DNA of 64,000 nucleotides from contig NZ_ASXP01000001.1 of NCBI RefSeq assembly GCF_000445445.1, positions 604,501 through 668,500 on the forward strand, in the 5' to 3' direction. The position numbers were made by a program, and so were the translations under genes. The notes beneath the pieces are model-generated. The model was not told the DNA's origin. It ran no database searches and saw nothing but the letters and a program-made list of their open reading frames with translations. This document shows positions 26,382 to 33,764 of the stretch, piece after piece. Source of the stretch: Sporomusa ovata DSM 2662 (GTDB taxonomy: Bacteria > Bacillota > Negativicutes > Sporomusales > Sporomusaceae). Within the stretch, counting starts at the first letter, position 1, and every line of letters begins with the position of its first letter.

Positions 26382-26624
26382 ATGAAAATAAAAGATAATT
26401 TAGTTGATTTAAGGAAGAAAAATTCTTTAAAGGATTTGTTTGATACTCAAGTAGTCAGAGAGACAGAGGTTGATTTAGGAAATGGAAGAAGAACAGTTTT
26501 TGAAGAAAAATCAGATGGAGAGATAAGAAAGTCAACAGAACAAGAGTTAAATGATGAAGAAACTCTAATTGAGGATGTTCGAATAATTAAAAATAAAGAA
26601 AGTGCAGAAGAGAACAAGGGGTAA
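26382..26624 (+). CDS. Small charged hypothetical protein
   Basis: An 80-residue, highly charged (Glu/Lys/Asp-rich) protein with no membrane segment and no recognised domain. GAAAGGAG at 26364-26371 precedes ATG 26382. It follows the truncated frame by 38 bases and may have formed an operon with it. Confidence 0.5.
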   Translation: MKIKDNLVDLRKKNSLKDLFDTQVVRETEVDLGNGRRTVFEEKSDGEIRKSTEQELNDEETLIEDVRIIKNKESAEENKG

Positions 26625-26656
26625 TATAAGGGACATTCATTTTTTATCAAAATTAA

Positions 26657-26818
26657 AGTGCTACCAAAGGAACGCCTCCAAGGTCTATCTTCTCTTCTAA
26701 GAGATTAGGTGTCAGAGTGACTAGTCGTGTAAATTTCGCTGTTATACCTGATACGGAGAACCGTATCATTGGTGATGGAGAAAAAAGAGTTGTATGGGAT
26801 TCTAAGATCATGAAATAA
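26657..26818 (+). pseudogene. Short C-terminal gene remnant
   Basis: A 53-codon open stretch without start reads ...VNFAVIPDTENRIIGDGEKR and ends at TAA 26816. It has protein-like composition and is followed immediately by a good terminator, so it is probably the tail of a lost gene. The family is not recognised. Confidence 0.35.
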
Positions 26819-26826
26819 TGGGTATT

Positions 26827-26872
26827 AATCCTGCAAATATATAAAAATTTGCAGGATTTTGTATTTTTATGG
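26827..26872 (+). terminator. Intrinsic terminator
   Basis: AATCCTGCAAAT and ATTTGCAGGATT form a perfect 12-bp stem around ATATAAAA, followed by TTGTATTTTT. Confidence 0.85.
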
Positions 26873-26914
26873 TAAATAGGTATGTGTAAGGAAGATAGTT
26901 ACTTGGAGGATCTT

Positions 26915-27795
26915 ATGGAGGAAGAATTAGCACGGGATCGAACGATAAGGCTATTCACTTTTTTAAGGCAATTGTCTGAATTGCGGACAAAAACTGTACG
27001 ATCTTTAGAAAGCTATGAAAATGTTTTGGATGCTTTTTTATGCTTGGACAAATGAAGCTAACCCTAATAAAGATTCGTGGATTGAAATCGATAAGCCCGA
27101 TATTATACCTGCTCCTTTGGTTCCTCCTGAAGTTCAGCCGTGGGTCATTAGTGGGCAGATTTCGGATTCTTCAATCGAGTGTCCCAAATATTGTCTAGAT
27201 CCAAAAGTCGAGCCGGTAGGCGTTGAAGAACATAATATAAATAGCCTCAGACTGCTGGCAGATTCGGCAAACCGCAGTCAAGTAAATCCACCCCATCCAT
27301 TTGATAGTTGGTTTGAATTAGATATTTTTTTGGAGATAGTATCAAGAGGTTATCGCGTCATTCCTCAACATGAGGTTGCTGGTTACCGATAGATTTGATA
27401 GTCGAAGGGATGCGTGGAAGACTGGCAGTTAGGTGTGACGGGGATTACTGGCATGGTCCCGAGCAATATGACCGTGATATGGTGAGGCAGCGTTAGCTTG
27501 AAAGAAGTGGATATATCTTCTGGTGTATTAGAGAAAGTACCTACTATCGTAACTCTGAAGTAGCAATGAAATCACTCTGGACTACTTTAGAAAGTATGGG
27601 CATCTATCCTGGCGAGCAGGTCACTATCAATGTGGGAAAAAGTGATAGCAGTTGCTCAGATAAAACCAGTAACGAACGGATACGAATGTTAATAATACCG
27701 ACAATAATTTGACCGCGGATCATTCAAGCATTAAAGGAGCGGAGCGTCAAGTACTAGAAAAGACCGCAGAAAAGTTTCTGAAGCTTATGGATTAG
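26915..27795 (+). pseudogene. Decayed helicase-Vsr-type nuclease gene: N- and C-termini joined, core deleted
   Basis: GGAGGA precedes ATG 26915, which reads MEEELARDRTIRLFTFLRQL, like the N-terminus of very large SF1 helicases with a C-terminal Vsr-like nuclease. The frame shifts near 27040. It soon becomes the C-terminal nuclease segment (FDSWFELDIFLEIVSRGYRV), shifts again near 27389 into a frame containing CDGDYWHGPEQYDRDMVRQR, meets TAG near 27494 and shifts a last time near 27690. The whole helicase core (over 1000 residues in relatives) is missing. Such proteins occur in defence islands. Confidence 0.6.
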
Positions 27796-28277
27796 CACTA
27801 TTTGAACAGATTCAAGATAAACTTAGAAATCGAGAATTCGTACCATCAGTTGTAAAAGAGGATGCAGCAGACAATCGTTACGGCAAAGAGCAACTAATTA
27901 AACCAAGGATCGGCCAAGGTGCCTTTAAGGTATTGATCACAGATGCATACCAAAGAAGATGTGCAATTACCGGCGAAAAAACACTGCCTGTTCTTGAGGC
28001 AGCTCATATAAAACCATATAGTCTTGAGGGGCCACATGCAATCAACAATGGATTGCTTCTCAGGCGGGATTTTCATACATTATTTGATCAAGGCTATATT
28101 ACTGTTGATAAATCACTGTCGGTAGAAGTGAGCCATCGCATCAAAGAAGACTTTGGCAATGGCAAGGAGTACTATGCTCACCATGGCAGCAAATTGATTA
28201 TTCTGCCTGAACGGAAAGAGCAGATGCCAGACCCGCGTTATCTGGAATGGCATAATGAAAATGTTTATATGGGGTGA
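27783..28277 (+). pseudogene. HNH endonuclease, N-terminally truncated
   Basis: One open frame reads REFVPSVVKEDAADNRYGKE and then the HNH domain: CAITGEKTLPVLEAAHIKPYS, NGLLLRRDFHTLFDQGYI and ...YLEWHNENVY. Relatives are about 300 residues with a further N-terminal domain; here only about 165 codons remain, directly abutting the dead helicase tail. A start inside (TTG 27933) would give a bare HNH domain of 114 residues, but no ribosome site is seen. The catalytic core residues themselves look intact. Confidence 0.65.
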
Positions 28278-28315
28278 ATAGAAGTAGTTTAGAGCCAATA
28301 GGAAAGGCGTTTTCG

Positions 28316-29167
28316 ATGGAAGAATCTGAAAGCTATGTTTATAAAAAAGAAGTAGATTGGTCTTTGTTGCATGAAGGGTTGACATTGCCTGTTGAAAATC
28401 AAGTGGTGTTTGGCCGCATTATGAATCGTTTTCTAGCCAGAGGTGAGTCTAAGGAGATAACCTTGTACTTAAATGGAAAAGATTATGCAGCGAAACTAAC
28501 AAATGTAAATTTCTCACAGAGGTTTCGTCGCGTGAAGGACACGCTGCAAATAAGATATTCTCGAAATAGTGAATTAGCACAAGCATTGCGAGGTTGCTTT
28601 AGTAATAGCTATCGTTTTTTTGTTGAGAGGAGAAAACTTCGCTTACCGGATGATCGGCGCATAATAAGGTTGACGCAGGATGCTATGGAATATTTGGCTA
28701 TTTATACAACAGAATACGATGATACATATGTTCTGGAACCCATTTTAGTCGAGGACATATTCGTTTTGCATAAGGTTGTAGAAAAACAGTCGGAGCGAGT
28801 TATGGAAGCAAGTTTTAACTATGATGTGGCAGATGAAAATGCAACAATATTTGCATCGGAACGGATTGCCAAGCTTCGTAAGCTGAATAAGAAAATCGGA
28901 GATAACTTGAAACTATTGTATGACTACCGTTGCCAGATTTGCGGTCGACAAATCGGTGAAGCATATGGATCGCATATTGTTGAGGCACATCATATTGATT
29001 ATTTTGTACAAAGCTTGAATAACGACTCGCAAAATCAATTGATTGTTTGCCCAAATCATCACAGCATTATTCATGATACAAACCCCGTATTTGATCGTAG
29101 ACGGCTGCTTTATTTATATCCGAATGGAAAGCAGGAAGGATTTGCACTAAATTTACATCTTGGATAA
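28316..29167 (+). CDS. HNH endonuclease family protein
   Basis: A protein of 283 residues (297 if the GTG at 28274, overlapping the upstream stop as GTGA, is used). ATG 28316 has AGGAAAGG upstream. Residues up to about 190 are an unassigned specificity-like domain. The C-terminal HNH nuclease has CQICGRQIGEAYGSHIVEAH, HHIDYF and LIVCPNHHSIIHD, so both zinc knuckle cysteines and the catalytic His are present. It is the first gene of a row of restriction-like genes and may cut invading or modified DNA. Confidence 0.7.
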   Translation: MEESESYVYKKEVDWSLLHEGLTLPVENQVVFGRIMNRFLARGESKEITLYLNGKDYAAKLTNVNFSQRFRRVKDTLQIRYSRNSELAQALRGCFSNSYRFFVERRKLRLPDDRRIIRLTQDAMEYLAIYTTEYDDTYVLEPILVEDIFVLHKVVEKQSERVMEASFNYDVADENATIFASERIAKLRKLNKKIGDNLKLLYDYRCQICGRQIGEAYGSHIVEAHHIDYFVQSLNNDSQNQLIVCPNHHSIIHDTNPVFDRRRLLYLYPNGKQEGFALNLHLG

Positions 29168-29218
29168 TATGGGGAATATTAACGGATAAATATTTATTAA
29201 TTCTAAGGGAGTGATAAT

Positions 29219-29926
29219 ATGACTGCTGAACAAATTTCTACGGCTATCAAAAATATACTACCAAATCGAGCAATTGATATTTCGGAAGCAATTGATTTAC
29301 TAATGGACACGTTAAATAGCACTCGACTGGATATTGGGACTGAACTGTTACAGGCCAACACTAATAAAGATTTTAAATTGCTTAGCCAACTAGCTGAAGT
29401 AAGTCAGGAAATAACAGTATATGAATCTAAAATACAGGAATTCCGTAATTTACTTGAACTAGATGCCGTACAAGATGTTGTAATAAATGAACCGGAAGAA
29501 GAAAAGATACTACCGGATTACGATAAATATCGCGTGGATAGTAATATTGAATATACATTGTACGAAAATCTTACCAATAAACGTCCTTTTGCTTTTTCCA
29601 TTGAAGGCAATAAATTTATGGTAAGTACATGGCAGGAGATGCTGTTGAAAACGGTTGAATTTTTATATAACAAAAACCCGGGGAAAATGAAAAGTTTTGT
29701 TTCGGATGAAGCTATGAATGGTCGTAAGGTTCATTATTTTTCTCTATCGACGCAAGCTACTATGCGTAAGCCGATGAAAATTGCCAATGCTGAATTTTAC
29801 GTTGAGACCAATAGAAGCGCAAATTCTATACGAAATGGCATTGTTCGCATGTTACAACAGTATGGGATAAAAGTTGCCGATTTCAAAATTTACCTGCGGG
29901 CGGATTATAGCGAATTGCATATTTAG
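29219..29926 (+). CDS. Hypothetical protein in restriction-like cluster
   Basis: A 235-residue soluble protein, function unrecognised. Residues 15-90 are helical with a possible coiled coil, a Glu-rich linker follows, and residues 130-235 form a compact domain (FSIEGNKFMVSTWQEMLLKT...). That domain resembles C-terminal modules found beside restriction or nuclease domains. AAGGGAG precedes ATG 29219. The gap from the HNH gene is 51 bases and the same strand suggests one transcript. Confidence 0.6.
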   Translation: MTAEQISTAIKNILPNRAIDISEAIDLLMDTLNSTRLDIGTELLQANTNKDFKLLSQLAEVSQEITVYESKIQEFRNLLELDAVQDVVINEPEEEKILPDYDKYRVDSNIEYTLYENLTNKRPFAFSIEGNKFMVSTWQEMLLKTVEFLYNKNPGKMKSFVSDEAMNGRKVHYFSLSTQATMRKPMKIANAEFYVETNRSANSIRNGIVRMLQQYGIKVADFKIYLRADYSELHI

Positions 29927-30041
29927 GGGTACATAAAAACGAAAGAAATGTGAGAAGTTTATGGGTGATTTTTTTGTAAGAAACACTGTTTGTTTCTTTG
30001 ATAGGGCAAGAACAGGTCATTAGATATTAGGGGGAATAACG

Positions 30042-30980
30042 GTGGCGTTGTGGCTATATACTTTAACGAATGAGCCTGATACACAGGGATATTTTGAATG
30101 TGTTGACGGTAAAGTCGACGCAATATCTGAGAATTTTATTGAATGTATTATGGATGGAAGGCTAAAAGAAACAACATGGTGGGGTGTTAGAAATCTGTAC
30201 CAGAAAATATATATTGGCGATGAAATGTACATTTATGGTGGAAAAAATTACGGATTAATTGGATATGCGGTTGTAATGGACAAACGTGATAAAATGGATG
30301 GTGAAAAAAGAGTTAAGCTTAAGTTTGATTTTGAAGTATCTCAAAATATAATTGAGACAAAAATACACCGGGAGTTTTTTAAGAATGACCTAATTAAGCC
30401 ACCAGCTAGATGGGCATCTGTAATACAGATTGATGAGATTTTAAAGGATAAATTAAATAAGCGTATTACTGGGCAGATTCTACCGGAGATTTCACATGTT
30501 GATCCAGAATTATCGGAAGAAAATTTATTAAAATCAACAAATAAAGCGCATTCAGACAAAGGTAGTAAAATGATAAAACGATACGTAAGAAGTTCAAAAC
30601 TTATTGGCGATAGAGCAGAATTAATCGTGAAAAAGTTTCTTGAAGAGACACTTTCTTTAGAGGAAAAGAAGACGTTGAAATGGTTAGCTAATGAAGGCGA
30701 AACTCCAGGATATGATTTTTCCTATGTTGATCTTCAGAATAATGAAATATGTATAGAAGTTAAAGGAACTGTAGCAAAAAAATTTGATAATTTTAATATT
30801 ACAATTAATGAATGGGCTGCAGCTGAAAAGAAACTAGAAAACTATTATGTGTACCTTGTTACTGAATGCTTAGGCAGACAACCAAAAATAGATAGGCTTA
30901 GAAATATTTTCAGAATGAAGCAAAATCAGAAAGTATGTTTAGAACCAATAGTTTTTAGAGTTTCAGTGGCAGGCGAGTAA
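30042..30980 (+). CDS. PUA/EVE-like plus DUF3883 nuclease-domain protein (candidate modification-dependent restriction enzyme)
   Basis: A 312-residue protein. The N-terminus (MALWLYTLTNEPDTQGYF, residues 1-115) resembles EVE/PUA-like modules that flip and read modified bases. Residues 195-290 are a DUF3883 domain, a PD-(D/E)XK-type nuclease fold: GYDFSY near 223-228 and CIEVKGT near 237-243 give the D...ExK signature. This architecture suits a type IV-like enzyme cutting modified DNA. GGGGGA lies 7 bases before GTG 30042. Assignment is by motif; activity is inferred. Confidence 0.6.
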   Translation: MALWLYTLTNEPDTQGYFECVDGKVDAISENFIECIMDGRLKETTWWGVRNLYQKIYIGDEMYIYGGKNYGLIGYAVVMDKRDKMDGEKRVKLKFDFEVSQNIIETKIHREFFKNDLIKPPARWASVIQIDEILKDKLNKRITGQILPEISHVDPELSEENLLKSTNKAHSDKGSKMIKRYVRSSKLIGDRAELIVKKFLEETLSLEEKKTLKWLANEGETPGYDFSYVDLQNNEICIEVKGTVAKKFDNFNITINEWAAAEKKLENYYVYLVTECLGRQPKIDRLRNIFRMKQNQKVCLEPIVFRVSVAGE

Positions 30981-31009
30981 GATATTAGATTTTTAAGAGA
31001 CATTGGAAC

Positions 31010-31036
31010 GAACTCCGGAGCGGGTGGCCGGAGTTC
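31010..31036 (+). terminator. Stem-loop after the DUF3883 gene
   Basis: GAACTCCGG and CCGGAGTTC are perfect 9-bp arms with a 9-base loop; the T run is weak, so termination is plausible rather than certain. Confidence 0.55.
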
Positions 31037-31076
31037 CGGCCTTAGTTATTTAAAAAATGGAGTTATTCGAATGAAG

Positions 31077-31370
31077 GATACAAGGTGACGATTCGCGCTG
31101 TTTCCTTACTCTTGAGGATTGATCGTATTTATAGTGGTTCCTGTCAATTTTCTCATCCATCGAAACAAGTGAAAGGAAATAAGCTATTTATTGGCGAAGA
31201 GAGATAATGGACTTTTTTGGTAATACTAGTGATCTTTTCAGTGGTTGCCGAAAATGATGTCAGCAATAAAGTTTTGCCTAAGGCGGGATGTTGCTGGCAT
31301 TACATGCAGAAAAGGGAGAGATTAATTAATTATGACAGAAGATGTAGTAACAGCAGAACAAGCTAATATA
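31077..31370 (+). repeat. Dispersed repeat, copy A
   Basis: About 290 bases closely matching copy C (35738-36003) and, over the first 145 bases, copy B (31835-31980). Shared blocks are GATACAAGG(G/T)GA, GAAACAAGTGAAAG(G/A)AAATAAGC and GAGATAATGGACTTTTTTGG. The 3' end holds the leader and first codons of a small gene that is complete only in copy C. Confidence 0.8.
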
Positions 31371-31376
31371 CAATGA
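31332..31376 (+). pseudogene. Truncated copy of the small MTEDV protein gene
   Basis: ATG 31332 with AAAGGGAGAG upstream reads MTEDVVTAEQANIQ and stops; the homologous reading in copy C (35968-36174) runs on for 68 residues. Its TGA overlaps the next ATG (ATGA), so it may now act only as a leader peptide coupling translation into the small membrane protein gene. Confidence 0.55.
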
Positions 31377-31558
31377 AAGAAAAGTCCTATAATATAGGGG
31401 TTCATATCCTTTATATTTTGGTTATAATAAGTTTTGTTTGGCAAATATTTTATTATGATATAGGTCAGGAGGCTAAAATTTCCAATATTACCATAAGTGG
31501 ACTCATAGTCACAGTATTCATTTACTATCAATATATTAGAGAACATAAAAAATGTTAG
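31373..31558 (+). CDS. Small membrane protein
   Basis: A 61-residue protein with two hydrophobic segments (about residues 8-27 and 37-55), positively charged ends and no recognised family. Its ATG overlaps the stop of the 14-codon frame before it, and its own end overlaps the next gene by 7 bases, so the three are translationally coupled. Confidence 0.5.
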   Translation: MKEKSYNIGVHILYILVIISFVWQIFYYDIGQEAKISNITISGLIVTVFIYYQYIREHKKC

Positions 31559-31716
31559 CTGTAATTCCAATTTTTTTATTTTATTGTGCAATACTAAGGG
31601 TTTACCACGAATACTATAAAATTTCCTATGATCTAATGTTTATTTTACTTAGTCCGGCAATATTTGGAATGATATATGTATTTTTTTATTTAATAAATCA
31701 TGAGCGCGGTAAGTAG
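31552..31716 (+). CDS. Small membrane protein
   Basis: A 54-residue protein with two hydrophobic segments (residues 1-16 and 27-49). It overlaps the preceding small gene. Size, hydrophobicity and pairing are compatible with a toxin/immunity or sensor pair, but there is no motif evidence. Confidence 0.45.
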   Translation: MLAVIPIFLFYCAILRVYHEYYKISYDLMFILLSPAIFGMIYVFFYLINHERGK

Positions 31717-32098
31717 ACCAACTTGAAAACAGTAGTTAGAAAATTTTTCGTTAGAAGACGTTGTGTGCCACTGGGGCCGGTTCTGATTGCCAATAGATTA
31801 TATTGGAATATAATGGTCTTAGGTAATTTCTAAGGATACAAGGGGAAGATTCGTTTTGTTCCCTTACTATTGAGGATTAACCGTATTTATAGTAATTTCT
31901 GTCAATATTCTCATCCATCGAAACAAGTGAAAGGAAATAAGCTTTTTATTGGTGAAAAGAGATAGTGGATGTTTTTGGAAGTGTCATAGGGACGGAGTCG
32001 TTGATACTAAGCAGTCGGATATAGTTGTCGACACCCCCCACCCCTGAAAGCTGCTGGAAAACCTCTGAGTGCGGTGAGCTTAAAAAATTAACCGGTTT
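31717..32098. other. Gap with REP-like sequence and repeat copy
   Basis: No gene seen. It holds a REP-like stretch (GTGCCACTGGGGCCGGTTCTG type at 31760-31781), repeat copy B and a GACGGAGTCG/GTCGACACCCCCC stretch near 31993-32035. Confidence 0.4.
31835..31980 (+). repeat. Dispersed repeat, copy B (short)
   Basis: Matches the first half of copies A and C, with ATTCTCATCCATCGAAACAA identical to copy C or A over long blocks. It ends after GTTTTTGG, lacking the small-gene part. Confidence 0.75.
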
Positions 32099-32311
32099 AT
32101 GCCGAAAGACTTATTTCTGAGGGGCTGGTACCTTAAGTATCCACGCAATTACAGAATGTTGGTTGAAATGAGAGCGAGGATTGAAGATCACCTAAGGACA
32201 AGATTACGATTACAGATTTCAGAGAAAAACCCGGCTCAAAAAAATGAACCGGATTTTTCAGTTTACTTAAAGCGGCAATTTACATATATAGAAGTAAGGA
32301 ACGAAACCTAA
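32099..32311 (+). CDS. Small hypothetical protein (doubtful)
   Basis: A 70-codon, Arg-rich frame without a clear ribosome site, ending against the 3' end of the opposite-strand GNAT-cNMP gene. No family recognised; it may be non-coding. Confidence 0.25.
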   Translation: MPKDLFLRGWYLKYPRNYRMLVEMRARIEDHLRTRLRLQISEKNPAQKNEPDFSVYLKRQFTYIEVRNET

Positions 32312-33447
32312 AACGACGAACTTGTCTCGGATTTAAGGCTACTTGTTGCCGCTAAGTTTTGTAAAATCTTACGGGAAATATCAGGGTAAGTATTACTGAA
32401 TTTCTTAAAATATTGGAAAGATAAAACAAGGATTTCTCCATCAGTGCTCGCAAAAACATTTGATGTATGCTTAGTACGATTAATTAAACCGACTTCGCCA
32501 AAAAACTGTCCTGGTAATATATATTTACCATCCGACGTTTCCAGTCTTCCGGCAAGTAAAATATTTAGTTCATTACCGGAATCTCTGCAGGTTATTATCG
32601 GCTCGCCGGTGTAGCATTTAAGAATTGCGCCGCAACTGTGGACGAATTTTTTGGCCGCCGATTCAGGAATTCCGTGGAGCACCGGAATTGCCTTATGAGG
32701 AGAATGTTGTAGACATTTGCGCAGGTAAGCCCAATAAGCATCTTCCGTGACCGCACGGTTGCTGATTACTTTTGCAGCTTCAGGAAATTCCCGGTAGAAC
32801 CATTTGCGGGTTTGATCATTTGGTACGGTTCTGTTATAAGCCACATTAAGTATAGGGGAGTTTACGGTCTGCAAGTATGCGATATCGTCTATTAATAAGA
32901 CAAGTGGTACTTGCAGACCGTAATCCGGGTCGGCCCAATTGCGTGTGTAACGTCGGTAGCCGTAGCGTTCATGAAAGGGGAGCAAATAAGAATTGCAATT
33001 ACCGAAGCTAAAATGAACGTGGTTATCACAATAAAGTTTGTAACTTATTTCTTCCAACAAATGGTGTATTCCAGAGCGACGGTAGTTTGAAGATATAATG
33101 CCTTTTGAATTATATGCATAGAGTTGACTGCCATTACAACTATTAAAGTTCTGAAACCTGTCCAATAAAAAATTACGCACTATATATGGAGGGAAGTCTT
33201 GAAGATAACCAATATTCACTCTCAAAGTACCGATCAAATTTGTTTCTGTCTTAACATATAACAGTATTCCTCCTTCATCTAATTCATCACATAGCATTTC
33301 TTTACGATGGTCAACAGATGCAAGCCGATGGCCAATTTCTTTTGCGTAAATGTGGTAACGGAAGCGGAAAATTTCCTTTTTTTCTTGCGGTGTTGTCGCA
33401 ATTCCGATGGTGATGGATTTGTCAGATAAGCTAACCACGTTTGTCAT
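32308..33447 (-). CDS. GNAT-like acyltransferase fused to a cyclic-nucleotide-binding domain
   Basis: A 379-residue protein. Residues 1-200 resemble autoinducer-synthase or N-acyl amino acid synthase-type GNAT enzymes (FRFRYHIYAKEIGHRL, then a conserved DELDEGG strand). Residues 260-370 form a CAP_ED cyclic nucleotide-binding fold (LPGQFFGEVGLINRTKHTSNVFA). ATG 33447 with GGAG upstream is preferred; the longer frame to 33627 runs through a stem-loop and has no ribosome site. It is divergent from a histidine kinase. Substrate and ligand are unknown; acylation controlled by a nucleotide is the simplest inference. Confidence 0.7.
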   Translation of the reverse strand: MTNVVSLSDKSITIGIATTPQEKKEIFRFRYHIYAKEIGHRLASVDHRKEMLCDELDEGGILLYVKTETNLIGTLRVNIGYLQDFPPYIVRNFLLDRFQNFNSCNGSQLYAYNSKGIISSNYRRSGIHHLLEEISYKLYCDNHVHFSFGNCNSYLLPFHERYGYRRYTRNWADPDYGLQVPLVLLIDDIAYLQTVNSPILNVAYNRTVPNDQTRKWFYREFPEAAKVISNRAVTEDAYWAYLRKCLQHSPHKAIPVLHGIPESAAKKFVHSCGAILKCYTGEPIITCRDSGNELNILLAGRLETSDGKYILPGQFFGEVGLINRTKHTSNVFASTDGEILVLSFQYFKKFSNTYPDISRKILQNLAATSSLKSETSSSF

Positions 33448-33503
33448 AATTTTTTTCGCTCCTTCTTTTCGGTTTTTTGTAGCGGACGATCGAGCAGAGG
33501 GTA

Positions 33504-33515
33504 TTATGTTTTCAT
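33504..33515 (-). other. Three-codon upstream ORF with very strong ribosome site
   Basis: On the minus strand AGGAGGTGA stands 7 bases before ATG AAA ACA TAA (33515-33504), 57 bases ahead of the GNAT-cNMP start. The ribosome site is better than that of the gene itself, suggesting translational control or an old, broken start. Confidence 0.4.
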
Positions 33516-33598
33516 TGCAAATCACCTCCTTTGATTGAAAATTAAGGAAATAGGCTGCATTACCTATCATCGTGTCAGAAGAAATGATCTTTTTTGAC

Positions 33599-33648
33599 AA
33601 TAAAAACCCTTTATTCAAATACATCATTTGAATAAAGAGTTTTTATTT
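33599..33648. terminator. Long AT-rich stem-loop in the divergent region
   Basis: AATAAAAACCCTTTATTCAA and its near-perfect complement flank TACATCA, with A/T runs on both sides. It could terminate transcription in either direction. Confidence 0.6.
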
Positions 33649-33764
33649 TGCATAAATTTGGTAAGCTATTACTCATTTCGAGTAATTATTACAATGGAAA
33701 GTAGTAATATAATATTGTTAAATGGTTGAACCGATCAATAATGTTTGAAATAAGGTGAAATTTC

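Noticed and set aside
31985..32100. Possible riboswitch before the Arg-rich 70-codon frame
   Set aside because: Only short GC-rich stretches of REP type; no recognised aptamer core.
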